Assembly: GCF_009903625.1 (NCBI RefSeq)
Contig: NZ_CP047569.1
Coordinates: forward strand, 4,086,001 to 4,150,000
Direction: 5' to 3'
Length of the DNA: 64,000 bases
From: Microbulbifer sp. ALW1
GTDB lineage: Bacteria; Pseudomonadota; Gammaproteobacteria; Pseudomonadales; Cellvibrionaceae
Numbering within the stretch: position 1 is the first letter of the stretch; every line of letters starts with the position of its first letter. This document shows positions 9,811 to 18,695 of the stretch, piece after piece. Under the pieces are notes generated by a model. That model saw only the letters and a program-made list of their open reading frames with translations. It ran no database searches and was not told the DNA's origin. Position numbers and translations under genes: made by a program.

Positions 9811-10958
9811 TTCACCACACCAAAATTGTAACGTTCAAGTTGCGAATTAAATTTCAACACTATCCCTATGAATATCCAGAAGAGGATGCCTATTGAGAAT
9901 AAATTTTGGAGGAGAATTACCTCGAAAGCGTTGTGGAACATAATCATTAAAAAAAATGCACAACCAACGGCACGTATTGAATCATCTTCAATACCAATTA
10001 AGCGTTGCCAGATCTTCCAAAAAAGCCAGAGAAGAAGCGCCACTCCAAGAATGCCCGTTTGAAGCATAATCTGTAGATATAAATTATGAGCTGACCAACT
10101 TTCATCTGAATAGAATTCTCGAAGAAGTGCCCCTCCGCCCCAACCTAAAAGAGGTTTTTGTGAAATGAGGTCAGTCAAAATCGGCCAAATTATTTGTCGC
10201 CCGGACTTTAAAGTGCGACCGGACTCATCCAATCCACCCAATAACTGGGATTCACTAATAACTAGATCTATATTCGAGTACATCCATACAACACATGGAA
10301 TGCCAAATAAGATGATAATGAATATGAGGTTATAGACTTTATTCTTACACTCCAACCAAAGTACCGCGGTAAAGTATGTCACTCCAAATATAACTATTTG
10401 CAAAAGTTGAGCTCGCACATCCCACAGGAAAGACTGAATAGTTAAACCAGCAAGGAAAAAAATAATTTTTATTGAGCTTACCTTAGACAAGATGCTCCGT
10501 GACAATAAGTAGAAAAATGCTGAATAAAAAAAGTATGATGATATAGCATTCTTACTTCTCTCAGAAATCCCTAGAAAATCAATTACCAGCAGAAGAATGC
10601 CCAGTGAAAATGCAATTGTGGACAGGTATACAATTTGACTTTTTGTGAAATTTACTATTTTCACCAAGTACAGAATTGAACATACAATTAGAATTTGATA
10701 TGCATGCGCAAACCCTGAACTACCCCATATTGCCGATACCGTATACAAAATAAATAGAAGAATTACAGGCGTTAGCAGTTTTACACTCTCACGATGGAAA
10801 TAGTAAAAACGAAAGCAAATTAATACCGGGGCACTATAAATTACTGCCTTTATTATTAAGATTTGAGAGTAATATTGAGCACCAAGTGATAGATCAATGA
10901 AGCCAGCGAACAAAATGGAAACTATCACACCAAAAGCTACCCAACTAAAATTTACCAT
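9807..10958 (-). CDS. O-antigen ligase/polymerase-like membrane protein
   Basis: Wzy- or WaaL-like protein, 383 residues with about ten hydrophobic segments. The large periplasmic loop contains the pattern LLGWGGGALLREF followed by SAHNLYLQIMLQTGILG, the ligase/polymerase signature with conserved His-Asn. It would polymerise repeat units on the periplasmic face or transfer the chain. Its ATG follows directly after the TAA of the upstream glycosyltransferase, and its own stop overlaps the sulfotransferase start, so the three form one translation-coupled block. Very AT-rich. Confidence 0.85.
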   Translation of the reverse strand: MVNFSWVAFGVIVSILFAGFIDLSLGAQYYSQILIIKAVIYSAPVLICFRFYYFHRESVKLLTPVILLFILYTVSAIWGSSGFAHAYQILIVCSILYLVKIVNFTKSQIVYLSTIAFSLGILLLVIDFLGISERSKNAISSYFFYSAFFYLLSRSILSKVSSIKIIFFLAGLTIQSFLWDVRAQLLQIVIFGVTYFTAVLWLECKNKVYNLIFIIILFGIPCVVWMYSNIDLVISESQLLGGLDESGRTLKSGRQIIWPILTDLISQKPLLGWGGGALLREFYSDESWSAHNLYLQIMLQTGILGVALLLWLFWKIWQRLIGIEDDSIRAVGCAFFLMIMFHNAFEVILLQNLFSIGILFWIFIGIVLKFNSQLERYNFGVVK

Positions 10959-12077
10959 TTAGTGAATAGCCTCAATTATTTTACTTACGTGTCTTTTCCA
11001 CTTGAAATTGCTTTTCGCATATTCAATAGCAGCTTTGGAAATTTTTTCGTAGCTGTATTTTTTAGCCAAAAGGCTCTCTATACAACCAGCCAAACTTGAT
11101 ACATTATCAGGATCAACTAAAAATCCTGTTTCTCCATGAATTATCAATTCCTTGGTTCCGCCATTTCCTCCAGCAAATGTCACTAGCCCCATCGCCATAG
11201 CGTCAGCCACAACCAGCCCAAACCCCTCGACATCGCCATCTTTCGTAGACTCCAACTGAGGATGTAAAAATATATCCGAAGTAGCGTATAATCTATGTAA
11301 ATCCTCATCAGAGACACGCCCCAGAATCTCAACTTCACGATCAAGACCTACTTTCTTCACATAAGCCTTTAGAGAATCAAGTTCAGGACCTGAACCTGCA
11401 ATTTTATATAAAAAACCTGAAGTCGTAAGAACACCGGAAGCCTTTAAATCAGCCAATGCCTGAATGGCCATTTCAAGATTTTTTCTTTTTTCCAATCTAC
11501 AGACCGTAAAGAATTTTACAGTAGATTTTTCACTTAGCCTTTTAGCTAAAGAACTTTCGGCAGACAAAGAAACGCCGTTATAACTAACTATTACATTGGG
11601 ATAGGGCTGACAACTTAAACTCAAATTTTCGAATGCGCTAGCCGTGTACTGGCTAACAGCCACTACTACATCTGACATTGACATTGAGCGAGTCATCAGG
11701 ATACGAATTAGCCTATTTTTCTTTAGAATTTCATTGCCATGAATGGTGACAATTCTTTTTTCTTTATGTCTTTTCAAGAAAAACGTCGGCAGCATAAGTC
11801 TCCAACTAGTCGCATGTATAATGTCAGCGCGACTAATATGCAGTCTATTTTTCAAACACACCAGAATAAGTTTCAGGAATATATATACCTGGTTGCCGTA
11901 GCCAACACTAACAACCGTTCCCACGTTAGGATCTTCACTGACACTTCTTTTTATCCCACTAGTAATAAGCGTTACCTGACAACCTTCCGCTTTATAGGAT
12001 TTCGCGAGCTCGTAACTATATCTTTCTATACCTCCGGATCTAGGCGGAATGGATTTTGCTAAAACTATAACTTTCAT
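10959..12077 (-). CDS. Glycosyltransferase family 4
   Basis: Retaining GT-B glycosyltransferase, 372 residues, cytoplasmic. The N-terminal acceptor region has PPRSGGIERYSYELAKSY. The C-terminal nucleotide-sugar domain has FFTVCRLEKRKNLEMAIQAL, then GRVSDEDLHRLYATSDIFLHP and the E-x7-E-like EGFGLVVADAMAMG. Family members move mannose, glucose or related sugars; the donor is not known here, though manC and the dehydrogenase in the cluster make GDP-mannose and UDP-glucuronate plausible. Its start overlaps the upstream acyltransferase stop by four bases. Confidence 0.88.
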   Translation of the reverse strand: MKVIVLAKSIPPRSGGIERYSYELAKSYKAEGCQVTLITSGIKRSVSEDPNVGTVVSVGYGNQVYIFLKLILVCLKNRLHISRADIIHATSWRLMLPTFFLKRHKEKRIVTIHGNEILKKNRLIRILMTRSMSMSDVVVAVSQYTASAFENLSLSCQPYPNVIVSYNGVSLSAESSLAKRLSEKSTVKFFTVCRLEKRKNLEMAIQALADLKASGVLTTSGFLYKIAGSGPELDSLKAYVKKVGLDREVEILGRVSDEDLHRLYATSDIFLHPQLESTKDGDVEGFGLVVADAMAMGLVTFAGGNGGTKELIIHGETGFLVDPDNVSSLAGCIESLLAKKYSYEKISKAAIEYAKSNFKWKRHVSKIIEAIH

Positions 12078-13177
12078 TTATATACCGCTCCAACGACCCG
12101 CTTTTTAAATACAGACTTCCCAAATTTATAAAATGGTCTTTCAACAAACTTTTCAGACATCGAAGAGACAGCAATAGCCACCAAGACAGTGAAAACAAAA
12201 ATGGCGGCAGGTGAAAACTCTAGACTTTTAAAAAAGGGAAAGAGACCAATAGAAAGTATGAATACAGGCATATGAAAAAGGTACAGCGAGTAGCTAATCT
12301 TTCCTAAAAATCTACTTACATGATTCGCAATCCTGATTTTTGACGATAAGACAACTGCACCAATTATACCTACGAAATATGATACAAAGTATCGATACCA
12401 TGTTTCTGAATGTCCAGAGTCAAAGCTATACGCTAGAACAGTAATGGGCGGAAGAAATAGCACGAAAGCAGCCAAGTAAAGCTTCGTATATTTTTTTGCG
12501 CTCAAATCGTGTTCAACTACTGATCCCCTATAAATCATTCCAAAAAACATTATTGAGAGAGATAATGGAACAGCCACCGGAATCTTTTTTTCTAGAACAC
12601 ATCTAATCAATGAAAACACTAGCGAAACAAATAAGAATCCCATTGACATAAAAAATATGTGTTTAAATGAAAAAAGAACCCCGAAATAAAATAGCGCAGC
12701 GACTAATACATAGAAAATTATTTCAATTTGAAGTGTCCAGTACACTCCAACAATGTGATCTACACCAAATACAGCCTGATTCATCGTAAGGTTAACTATA
12801 TAGGTAAGGACATCAGGTTCAGTTCCATGTACATACGGCCAAACCACTAGTCCACCGACCAAAATACTTAACCAATACACAGGAAATAGGCGAAAAAATC
12901 TGCTTTTAGAGAATTGAACTATCCCTTCCCGGCCATCTTTTCCAATTAAACTATAAGGAACGACAAACCCAGATATAAAAAAGAATATTACGACGCCAAC
13001 CTTTCCAACATCCAAAAATTCAGTAAATATGTTGGTAAATATATAATCCATACTGCTTGTGGTAAATTTCTCTTCCACAAAAATTCTTAAACCATGCATC
13101 AAAACTACAAGTAAAGCAGCAATCCCTCGCATCGAGTCCAGATAATGCAATCTTGGTATTTTTCTCATTGTCGTCAT
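12074..13177 (-). CDS. Acyltransferase 3 family membrane protein (second copy)
   Basis: Second membrane O-acyltransferase of the cluster, 367 residues. It has the family N-terminus LHYLDSMRGIAALLVVLMHG with the conserved Arg and His, then about ten hydrophobic segments, FFFISGFVVPYSLIGK and a C-terminal YSLYLFHMPVF. It is more typical of the OafA-like group than the acyltransferase at 2450-3490 and has only limited similarity to it. ATG 13177 lies 13 bases after the dehydrogenase stop; a second ATG three codons later is possible. It probably acylates a polysaccharide sugar. Confidence 0.87.
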   Translation of the reverse strand: MTTMRKIPRLHYLDSMRGIAALLVVLMHGLRIFVEEKFTTSSMDYIFTNIFTEFLDVGKVGVVIFFFISGFVVPYSLIGKDGREGIVQFSKSRFFRLFPVYWLSILVGGLVVWPYVHGTEPDVLTYIVNLTMNQAVFGVDHIVGVYWTLQIEIIFYVLVAALFYFGVLFSFKHIFFMSMGFLFVSLVFSLIRCVLEKKIPVAVPLSLSIMFFGMIYRGSVVEHDLSAKKYTKLYLAAFVLFLPPITVLAYSFDSGHSETWYRYFVSYFVGIIGAVVLSSKIRIANHVSRFLGKISYSLYLFHMPVFILSIGLFPFFKSLEFSPAAIFVFTVLVAIAVSSMSEKFVERPFYKFGKSVFKKRVVGAVYK

Positions 13178-13189
13178 TTCTAATATTCT

Positions 13190-14554
13190 TTATTGATGCT
13201 GTCTGCCAATTGATCGGTAAATAACACCTGTACCTGAGAAAACCGAACAGCTATATATCAGCCTTCCATCAAATACGACACGGTCATTCAGACTTGACTT
13301 TATCTGCTCCACATTCAAGCTACGAAACCCTTGCCATTCAGTTACTACAACCAGCGCGTCAGCGTTACTCAGAGCGGAGCCCAGTGTTCCCATCAGCCAC
13401 AGATCATCCCGATTACCGTAAATACGCTGGCACTCATCCATCGCTTCAGGATCATATGCCTGCACTTTTGCACCAGCCTCCCAAAGTTGTTCCATCAGCA
13501 CACGGCTAGGTGCTTCTCGCATATCGTCGGTTTTCGGCTTGAATGCCAACCCCCAAACCGCGAAAGTTTTCCCCTTCAGCGTATCGCCCGGAGCTTTCGG
13601 ATCGCAGCCATAGTGCTGGCAAATCATTTCAAACAGCTTGTGCTTCTGCCGGTTATTGACGTTTTCAACGGATTCCAGGATTTCTGCCTTGAAGCCCAGC
13701 TGGTTTGAAGTGCTAATCAGCGCTTTTACATCTTTCGGGAAACAAGAACCGCCGTAGCCACAGCCCGGATAGATGAAGTGGTAGCCAATGCGTGGGTCTG
13801 AGCCGATACCCTGTCGCACTTGCTCGATATCCGCACCCACATGCTCAGCAATATTCGCCATCTCGTTCATAAAGCTGATTTTGGTGGCCAGCATGCAATT
13901 CGCTGCGTACTTGGTGAGTTCCGCGCTGCGCACATCCATAAAGATGATTTTGTCGTGGTTGCGGTTAAACGGCGAATACAGCTCTCGCATGGTTCGTTCA
14001 ATCCCACTGCGTGACTCACCGTCGCTATCCACTCCGATCACGATTCTGTCGGGGCGCATACAGTCGGCTACTGCGGCGCCCTCTTTCAGGAACTCAGGGT
14101 TAGAGATAACTGTGAACGCCAACTCACACTCACGCTCACGTAACTTTGCGCCTACTTTTGCTTTGACTTTATCTGCGGTGCCAACGGGGACCGTGGATTT
14201 GTTGATGATGATCTTTTCATCATTCATATACGACGCAACGGAGTCGGCTACCGCCAGTACATATTGCAGGTCGGCCGAGCCATCTTCATCGGGTGGGGTG
14301 CCCACAGCAATGAATTGAACCAGGCCGTGATTGGTTGCTTCCTCGGCGCTGGTGGTGAATTGCAGGTTTCCGGAGGCGATGTTGGCTTTGACGATAGGCT
14401 CCAAGCCGGGCTCGTAAATCGGGATGATGCCATCTTTGAGACGATCGATTTTGTTGACATCCACGTCCATGCACATGACTTGATGCCCCACTTCTGCAAG
14501 GCAGGCACCAGTAACGAGACCAACGTAGCCTGTACCAAAGATGGTTACTTTCAT
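13190..14554 (-). CDS. ugd: UDP-glucose 6-dehydrogenase
   Basis: Oxidises UDP-glucose twice with NAD to UDP-glucuronate, supplying an acidic sugar. The 454 residues show the NAD-binding [18 protein letters not shown] (7-24), NKSTVPVGT (118-126), [10 protein letters not shown] (152-161) and the catalytic cysteine C271 in [14 protein letters not shown], then a C-terminal UDP-binding domain ([16 protein letters not shown]). Length and motifs fit UDP-glucose dehydrogenase better than GDP-mannose dehydrogenase, but the families are close. It is the first gene after the metallo-hydrolase and appears to lead the AT-rich block, although its own composition is closer to the chromosome. Confidence 0.92.
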   Translation of the reverse strand: MKVTIFGTGYVGLVTGACLAEVGHQVMCMDVDVNKIDRLKDGIIPIYEPGLEPIVKANIASGNLQFTTSAEEATNHGLVQFIAVGTPPDEDGSADLQYVLAVADSVASYMNDEKIIINKSTVPVGTADKVKAKVGAKLRERECELAFTVISNPEFLKEGAAVADCMRPDRIVIGVDSDGESRSGIERTMRELYSPFNRNHDKIIFMDVRSAELTKYAANCMLATKISFMNEMANIAEHVGADIEQVRQGIGSDPRIGYHFIYPGCGYGGSCFPKDVKALISTSNQLGFKAEILESVENVNNRQKHKLFEMICQHYGCDPKAPGDTLKGKTFAVWGLAFKPKTDDMREAPSRVLMEQLWEAGAKVQAYDPEAMDECQRIYGNRDDLWLMGTLGSALSNADALVVVTEWQGFRSLNVEQIKSSLNDRVVFDGRLIYSCSVFSGTGVIYRSIGRQHQ

Positions 14555-14625
14555 TTACTTACTTATTCCTTTTTACGAGATTTATTTTTCTCGCCAATCA
14601 GTATTCTTTCTTGCCTCAGCAAGTT

Positions 14626-16149
14626 TTACAGTTTGTCAGTAGCCCGTGGAACCTTCGCTTTTTCTGCCAAGCCTTCCCGAATGATCTTGTCCTGTAGGGC
14701 TTGTTTGGCCTTATCATCCCCGTGAACGATGCGGACTGTTTGCGGCTTGCGCTGCATTAGCCGAATGAACTCCAGCAGGTCACTTTGATCCGCATGGGCT
14801 GAGTAACCGCCTATCGTTTCGATCCCTGCATTGATCGTCACTCGCTCGCCATCCAACTCTACATATCCGTGCTGCTTACCGTACTTCTGGATATCCCGCC
14901 CCGGTGTACCTTTCGCCTGATAACCCACAAAGACGATGTTGTGGCGCTTTTCCTCAAGCATCGCCTTCAGATAATTGACGATACGGCCTCCGGCACACAT
15001 GCCGCTGGCCGCAATCACGATGGCCGGCTGCTTGGTCTGCGCCAGGCGGTTGACCATTTTCTGATGGGTCGCGTGGTCGTCTACAGTGAGCAGTTGCTCA
15101 AAGCTCAGGGGGTGGCGGCCTTGATGGATTACGTCCCTCGCCTCCTGGTCCCAGTATTTTTCCAGGCGGCGGTAGGCTTCGGTGAAGCGACTGGCCAGCG
15201 GCGAGTCGATGATCACCGGGAGGTCGATCCAGGGGTTCTTTTTATTGCCCTCTCCGTCCTTTTTCGCCTGCTCATGGATAATCTGCTCCAGCTCGTACAG
15301 CAGTTCCTGGGTGCGACCGATGCTGAAGGCGGGGATGAGGACGCTACCGCCGTCTTCCAGTGCACGCTCAACCGTTTTGCGCAGGGTTTCTGCCCGCTGT
15401 TCGCGGTTTTCGTGGAGGCGATCGCCGTAGGTGCTTTCTATTACCAGCTCGTCACAGCCCTCACTTGGGGTTGGGCCATAGAGCAATGGGGTATTGGGGG
15501 CTCCCAGGTCGCCAGAGAAGATGATCCGGCGGGTCTGTTCATTGCCTTGTGCGCTGGATACGAGGTCGCATTCCACATAGGCGGAACCCAGTATGTGACC
15601 GGCCCTTTGCAGGCGAATATTCAGCCCGCCGGACTCTCCTTCGACCACTGGCTGCCACTGGTTGTAGGCCAGTGGACGCAGCTGCGCCTTGATGTAGCCG
15701 AGGAATTGTTCGATCAGGGCTTTATCGCGGGTAACGCCGACTTTTAAAGCATCTTCAAGTACCAGGGGAAGGAGTTCGGCACTGGGTTCGCTGCAGTAGA
15801 TGGGACCGCGGAAGCCGGCAGCGATCAGGTAAGGTATACGGCCACAGTGGTCTATATGTACGTGGGTGACGACCAGGGCTTTTACACTGTCGATGGGGAA
15901 TTCAATTTCCAGGTGGTCGTGCTTGCTGCCACCGGGCGAGGTTTCGGCTCCCTGGAAAAGTCCGCAATCGATCAGGATGGAGCTTTGCGCATCCAGATAC
16001 AGCTGGTGGCAGGAGCCGGTAACACCATCGACCGCACCATGATGGACGATACGGCCAAACCCGGCGGGAACCGCACTTTTTGCACTCGCAGCCGAGCCCA
16101 CCGCCTGTGCGGTGTCTTCACTGCTACTGATGACTGTGGTTTCTGCCAT
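14626..16149 (-). CDS. Beta-CASP metallo-beta-lactamase-fold hydrolase (RNase-like)
   Basis: Member of the CPSF/Ysh1-like group of metallo-beta-lactamase proteins, whose characterised relatives cut RNA. The zinc motif H96-x-H98-x-D100-H101 is intact (THVHIDHCGR). The beta-CASP insert shows STYGDR, DSPLA and ASGMCAGGRIVNYLK, and the C-terminal KH-like/RMMBL part has GGYSAHADQSDLLEFI. The first 30 residues are an unstructured Ser/Ala-rich extension. At 507 residues it is slightly long for the bacterial family. It sits inside the polysaccharide locus, before ugd, with a 541-base upstream gap holding a perfect CRP-like site. A role in controlling EPS mRNA is speculation. Confidence 0.85.
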   Translation of the reverse strand: MAETTVISSSEDTAQAVGSAASAKSAVPAGFGRIVHHGAVDGVTGSCHQLYLDAQSSILIDCGLFQGAETSPGGSKHDHLEIEFPIDSVKALVVTHVHIDHCGRIPYLIAAGFRGPIYCSEPSAELLPLVLEDALKVGVTRDKALIEQFLGYIKAQLRPLAYNQWQPVVEGESGGLNIRLQRAGHILGSAYVECDLVSSAQGNEQTRRIIFSGDLGAPNTPLLYGPTPSEGCDELVIESTYGDRLHENREQRAETLRKTVERALEDGGSVLIPAFSIGRTQELLYELEQIIHEQAKKDGEGNKKNPWIDLPVIIDSPLASRFTEAYRRLEKYWDQEARDVIHQGRHPLSFEQLLTVDDHATHQKMVNRLAQTKQPAIVIAASGMCAGGRIVNYLKAMLEEKRHNIVFVGYQAKGTPGRDIQKYGKQHGYVELDGERVTINAGIETIGGYSAHADQSDLLEFIRLMQRKPQTVRIVHGDDKAKQALQDKIIREGLAEKAKVPRATDKL

Positions 16150-16421
16150 GGTCTCGAATATCCCTGTGCCTTTTTCGCGGCAAATCCCTGCCGCGCCTGT
16201 TGTTGTTCAAGCGTGTTTTTTGTGCGTCTTTCGCTGGATGACCGGAAACAAAAACCCCGCGGGGATCAGATCAGCTCTGCCCGCTTACGGAATATTTGGT
16301 GTGGAAGGTGTAGAGAACTCGCCCCCGCGAGCGTAGCGGCCTGGCAGCTGCCACGACTCCCCCCAAGTCAATCCCCACTTTCTTATAGGATTGCGGCGGT
16401 TTCAGTACAGTACGCAATCAC

Positions 16422-16443
16422 TTTGATCACATTTTGATCACAT
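16422..16443. repeat. Tandem 11-bp repeat TTTGATCACAT (two copies)
   Basis: Two exact head-to-tail copies of TTTGATCACAT, each with the palindrome TGATCA. The 11-bp spacing places both on about the same face of the helix, as expected for a cooperative operator. It lies about 280 bases upstream of the metallo-hydrolase start. Confidence 0.5.
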
Positions 16444-16488
16444 TTTCGACTCTCACCCCAGTAGATAAGAATCGAAACACGCAATGGA

Positions 16489-16504
16489 TGTGATAGGCGT
16501 CACA
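16489..16504. promoter_or_regulatory. Perfect CRP-like site
   Basis: TGTGATAGGCGTCACA matches TGTGA-N6-TCACA at all ten fixed positions. It is part of a 42-bp element (16490-16531) with 37 identities to 31038-31079 before galU. Read on the minus strand, the element also offers TTGAAT and TAAAGT spaced by 16 bases, a possible sigma-70 promoter overlapping the site. Confidence 0.55.
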
Positions 16505-16690
16505 CTTTATCAGCTATCGAGGACAATTCAAGGAGGAGATGTGCCCGTACCTCTACGCCCCCTCTTTTCGCACTTATCCACAGGGCTCCACCTGCTCGTA
16601 GTCAGGACATGTATTTAAAGGTGAGGCCCGCATCCACCGAAAGTCTTTGAGCAATTTGCATGCCAGGACAAAGGGTGGGAGGCAGTGGAC

Positions 16691-17440
16691 TTAGTCGCTA
16701 GTGAACCGGTATTTCCCCAGCAAGAAGCGACAAATATTGACCGGATAGTTCACAAGGTAGCGGCGGATGGTGTGAGGCTCCCTTACCATCCGGTAGAGCC
16801 AGCGCAGTTTTAGTGCATTAATGAGCTGGGGATAGTAGTGGGTACCTCTGGCGTTGGCGGTCTGGGTAATAAAAGCACCGCAGGTGATACCAAAGCCCTT
16901 AAACCCCGCAGATCTGGCGTCCAGCAGGAATTGCTCTTGCCTACCAGCACCCAGACCAACTACAAGTATATCGGCCCTGGCATTAACGATATCAGCCAGT
17001 AGCGATCCTTTTTGCTTCGTGGGGAAATAACCGTGGTGGAAACCACAGATTTGCAAATCGCGATATCGCTTTTTCAGTTTGTTAGTGAAGGAGGTCATTT
17101 CTTCTGGCTGGGCACCAACGAGGTAAATCGTCTTGTGGTTGTTTTCGCAGTAACTGAACACTTCATGGGCGAGCGACGTAAAGTCGAAGCTTGCCCTCTG
17201 TACCTGGATATTCCGGATACTGCAGAACTGACGCAGTAGCCCCCCGTCACAACCGAAGTAGAACTGATCCCTGTCTACTTGCGGAATCTTCGCAACAATA
17301 CCAATGGACGCAAAATTCAAGAAAGAGAAGTTAATGCCCTCTCGAAAATAGCGAGAAACACCTTTTCCAAGTATCTTGAATTCAGGGCGAATGGCCGCCT
17401 CTGAACTATGGCGATACCGCGAATCGCGTATTTGACTCAT
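16691..17440 (-). CDS. WecB/TagA/CpsF-family glycosyltransferase (GT26)
   Basis: Glycosyltransferase of the WecG/TagA/CpsF family, which adds an N-acetylmannosamine-type or related sugar to a lipid-linked intermediate. The core shows VVGLGAGRQEQFLLD with downstream GITCGAFITQTANA, matching the family's GxPkQE and GvG-F-f-G regions in diverged form, and the conserved C-terminal LRWLYRMVREPHTIRRYL. The frame is open back to 17674, but the N-terminal part there overlaps the upstream gene and reads as a shadow. I chose ATG 17440 (MSQIRDSRYR), giving 249 residues, normal for the family. It overlaps the end of the polymerase-like gene by 35 bases. Confidence 0.85.
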   Translation of the reverse strand: MSQIRDSRYRHSSEAAIRPEFKILGKGVSRYFREGINFSFLNFASIGIVAKIPQVDRDQFYFGCDGGLLRQFCSIRNIQVQRASFDFTSLAHEVFSYCENNHKTIYLVGAQPEEMTSFTNKLKKRYRDLQICGFHHGYFPTKQKGSLLADIVNARADILVVGLGAGRQEQFLLDARSAGFKGFGITCGAFITQTANARGTHYYPQLINALKLRWLYRMVREPHTIRRYLVNYPVNICRFLLGKYRFTSD

Positions 17441-18695
17441 TGCTTTCACTTTTATTGTTATCTCCGTTTTCGCAGAGCAGGCTTTGGCGAATCGAAAGAC
17501 CCAGCAAGCAAAAGAACAGAAAGCAGGCAAGCTGAGGAGCGTCGATATCTTCAAACAGGAAAAACAGGCAGAAAATGGCCAGAGCCAGTTGTAGTCGCGC
17601 ACCACTGGTATCACGCTCAACTCGCCACATCCGGCGCATTGCACGCGCTTGCAACTTCGCCACGAATACACCAAAAACGATCAGGCCGAGAACGCCCGAT
17701 TTGACGAAGGTTCCGAGCAGGGTTGAATGAGAGCCCAAGGGGATACCCAATTCGTCTCGCGGCTTCACGCCGATCCCCAACAAAGGGTTAAGCTCCCAGG
17801 TTTGCGCTATGGCCCTCGCATAAGATTCAAACCGCAGTGAATTTGATCCCTCTCTTGAATTCACGAAGCCAAGCCAGTATTCCAGTAGTACCCCATCAAA
17901 CCACAGCAGCAAAAATATAGGGCAGCTGGCTAGTGCAACCAGAAGCAGCAGAATCCTGCCACGGCGATCCAATACTAAATACACAGAGCCAAATACAAGG
18001 AGAATGAACATTACAAGCAGTAGCCGTGAGTTTGAGGAGAGAACCAGGGCTATCGCCATTAACGATGTGAAGAAGTAGGCCCGGCTAAAGACGTTGACTC
18101 GATAGGTGGCCAAGGCAAAAAGCAGGAACACGCAGGCACCGTAGGCATTGGCATAGGGAGAGAGAAATGCGTACCTGGGCTTGGCTCCACCGAAAAACCA
18201 ATCCTGCGAAATTATGTTGAGCACAATCGAATCGGAGATTAGTTCTGGAACACCGGCCCCGCCAAAGATATACGCTGCCGGCGTTTTTATGGATAGCAAT
18301 CCGATACCTGAGAAGTACAGAAATACCGTCAGTAAAACGAGTACCAAAAGATAGCGGCGGCTAATATAAGATAAGCGGTTAACAGCCAAATTCGACGTTG
18401 AACGACAGGCCTGCAGCGCGATCAGTAGCCCGCAAATCCAGAAAGAAAGGTTATACGCCGAGGCTACGATCCTCTCCACGGGAACCAATGGAAAGTTAAC
18501 AACTAGTGATCCGGTATACAGGAAAATACCAAAATAAATCGGCACCAACATCGGAGGCGCCAGGTGCACTTTGACCCTGCCGGCAAGTAGTATCAGGGCG
18601 GCCAGTACCTGCACAGCAACGAAACTGACACCCATGCCCCAGATCAATGGGAATAACAGAAGGAATAACGGCAGTATGTTATCCCGACGAATCAT
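17406..18695 (-). CDS. O-antigen ligase/polymerase-like membrane protein (second)
   Basis: Wzy/WaaL-like integral membrane protein, 429 residues from ATG 18695, with about 11-12 hydrophobic segments. The signature loop reads NPLLGIGVKPRDELG, then GSHSTLLGTFVKSGVLGLIV, with the conserved His replaced in context by Ser-His-Ser. The start overlaps the stop of the GT2 gene by four bases (ATGA), which decides against the longer frame from 18737. Its C-terminus is hydrophilic and Asn/Ser-rich. It may polymerise a second glycan or work with the nearby GT26 and GT2 enzymes. Confidence 0.83.
   Translation of the reverse strand: MIRRDNILPLFLLLFPLIWGMGVSFVAVQVLAALILLAGRVKVHLAPPMLVPIYFGIFLYTGSLVVNFPLVPVERIVASAYNLSFWICGLLIALQACRSTSNLAVNRLSYISRRYLLVLVLLTVFLYFSGIGLLSIKTPAAYIFGGAGVPELISDSIVLNIISQDWFFGGAKPRYAFLSPYANAYGACVFLLFALATYRVNVFSRAYFFTSLMAIALVLSSNSRLLLVMFILLVFGSVYLVLDRRGRILLLLVALASCPIFLLLWFDGVLLEYWLGFVNSREGSNSLRFESYARAIAQTWELNPLLGIGVKPRDELGIPLGSHSTLLGTFVKSGVLGLIVFGVFVAKLQARAMRRMWRVERDTSGARLQLALAIFCLFFLFEDIDAPQLACFLFFCLLGLSIRQSLLCENGDNNKSESNESNTRFAVSP

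Larger units (their letters stand above)
16150..16690. promoter_or_regulatory. Regulatory intergenic region before the metallo-hydrolase
   Basis: 541 bases without a supported gene. It contains a tandem 11-bp repeat (16422-16443), a perfect CRP-like site (16489-16504) and a 42-bp element shared with the galU upstream region (16490-16531). It therefore looks like a promoter region for the minus-strand hydrolase/ugd block. No good terminator for the upstream glycosyltransferase gene was found. Confidence 0.5.

Noticed and set aside
15341..15351. Exact ops-like element GGCGGTAGCGT on the minus strand
   Set aside because: It lies inside the metallo-hydrolase coding sequence, encoding the family motif DGGSVLI, not in an operon leader, so it is most likely coincidence.
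17441..17674. N-terminal extension of the GT26 gene
   Set aside because: It overlaps the polymerase-like gene and has Cys-rich, non-family content; ATG 17440 gives the normal length.
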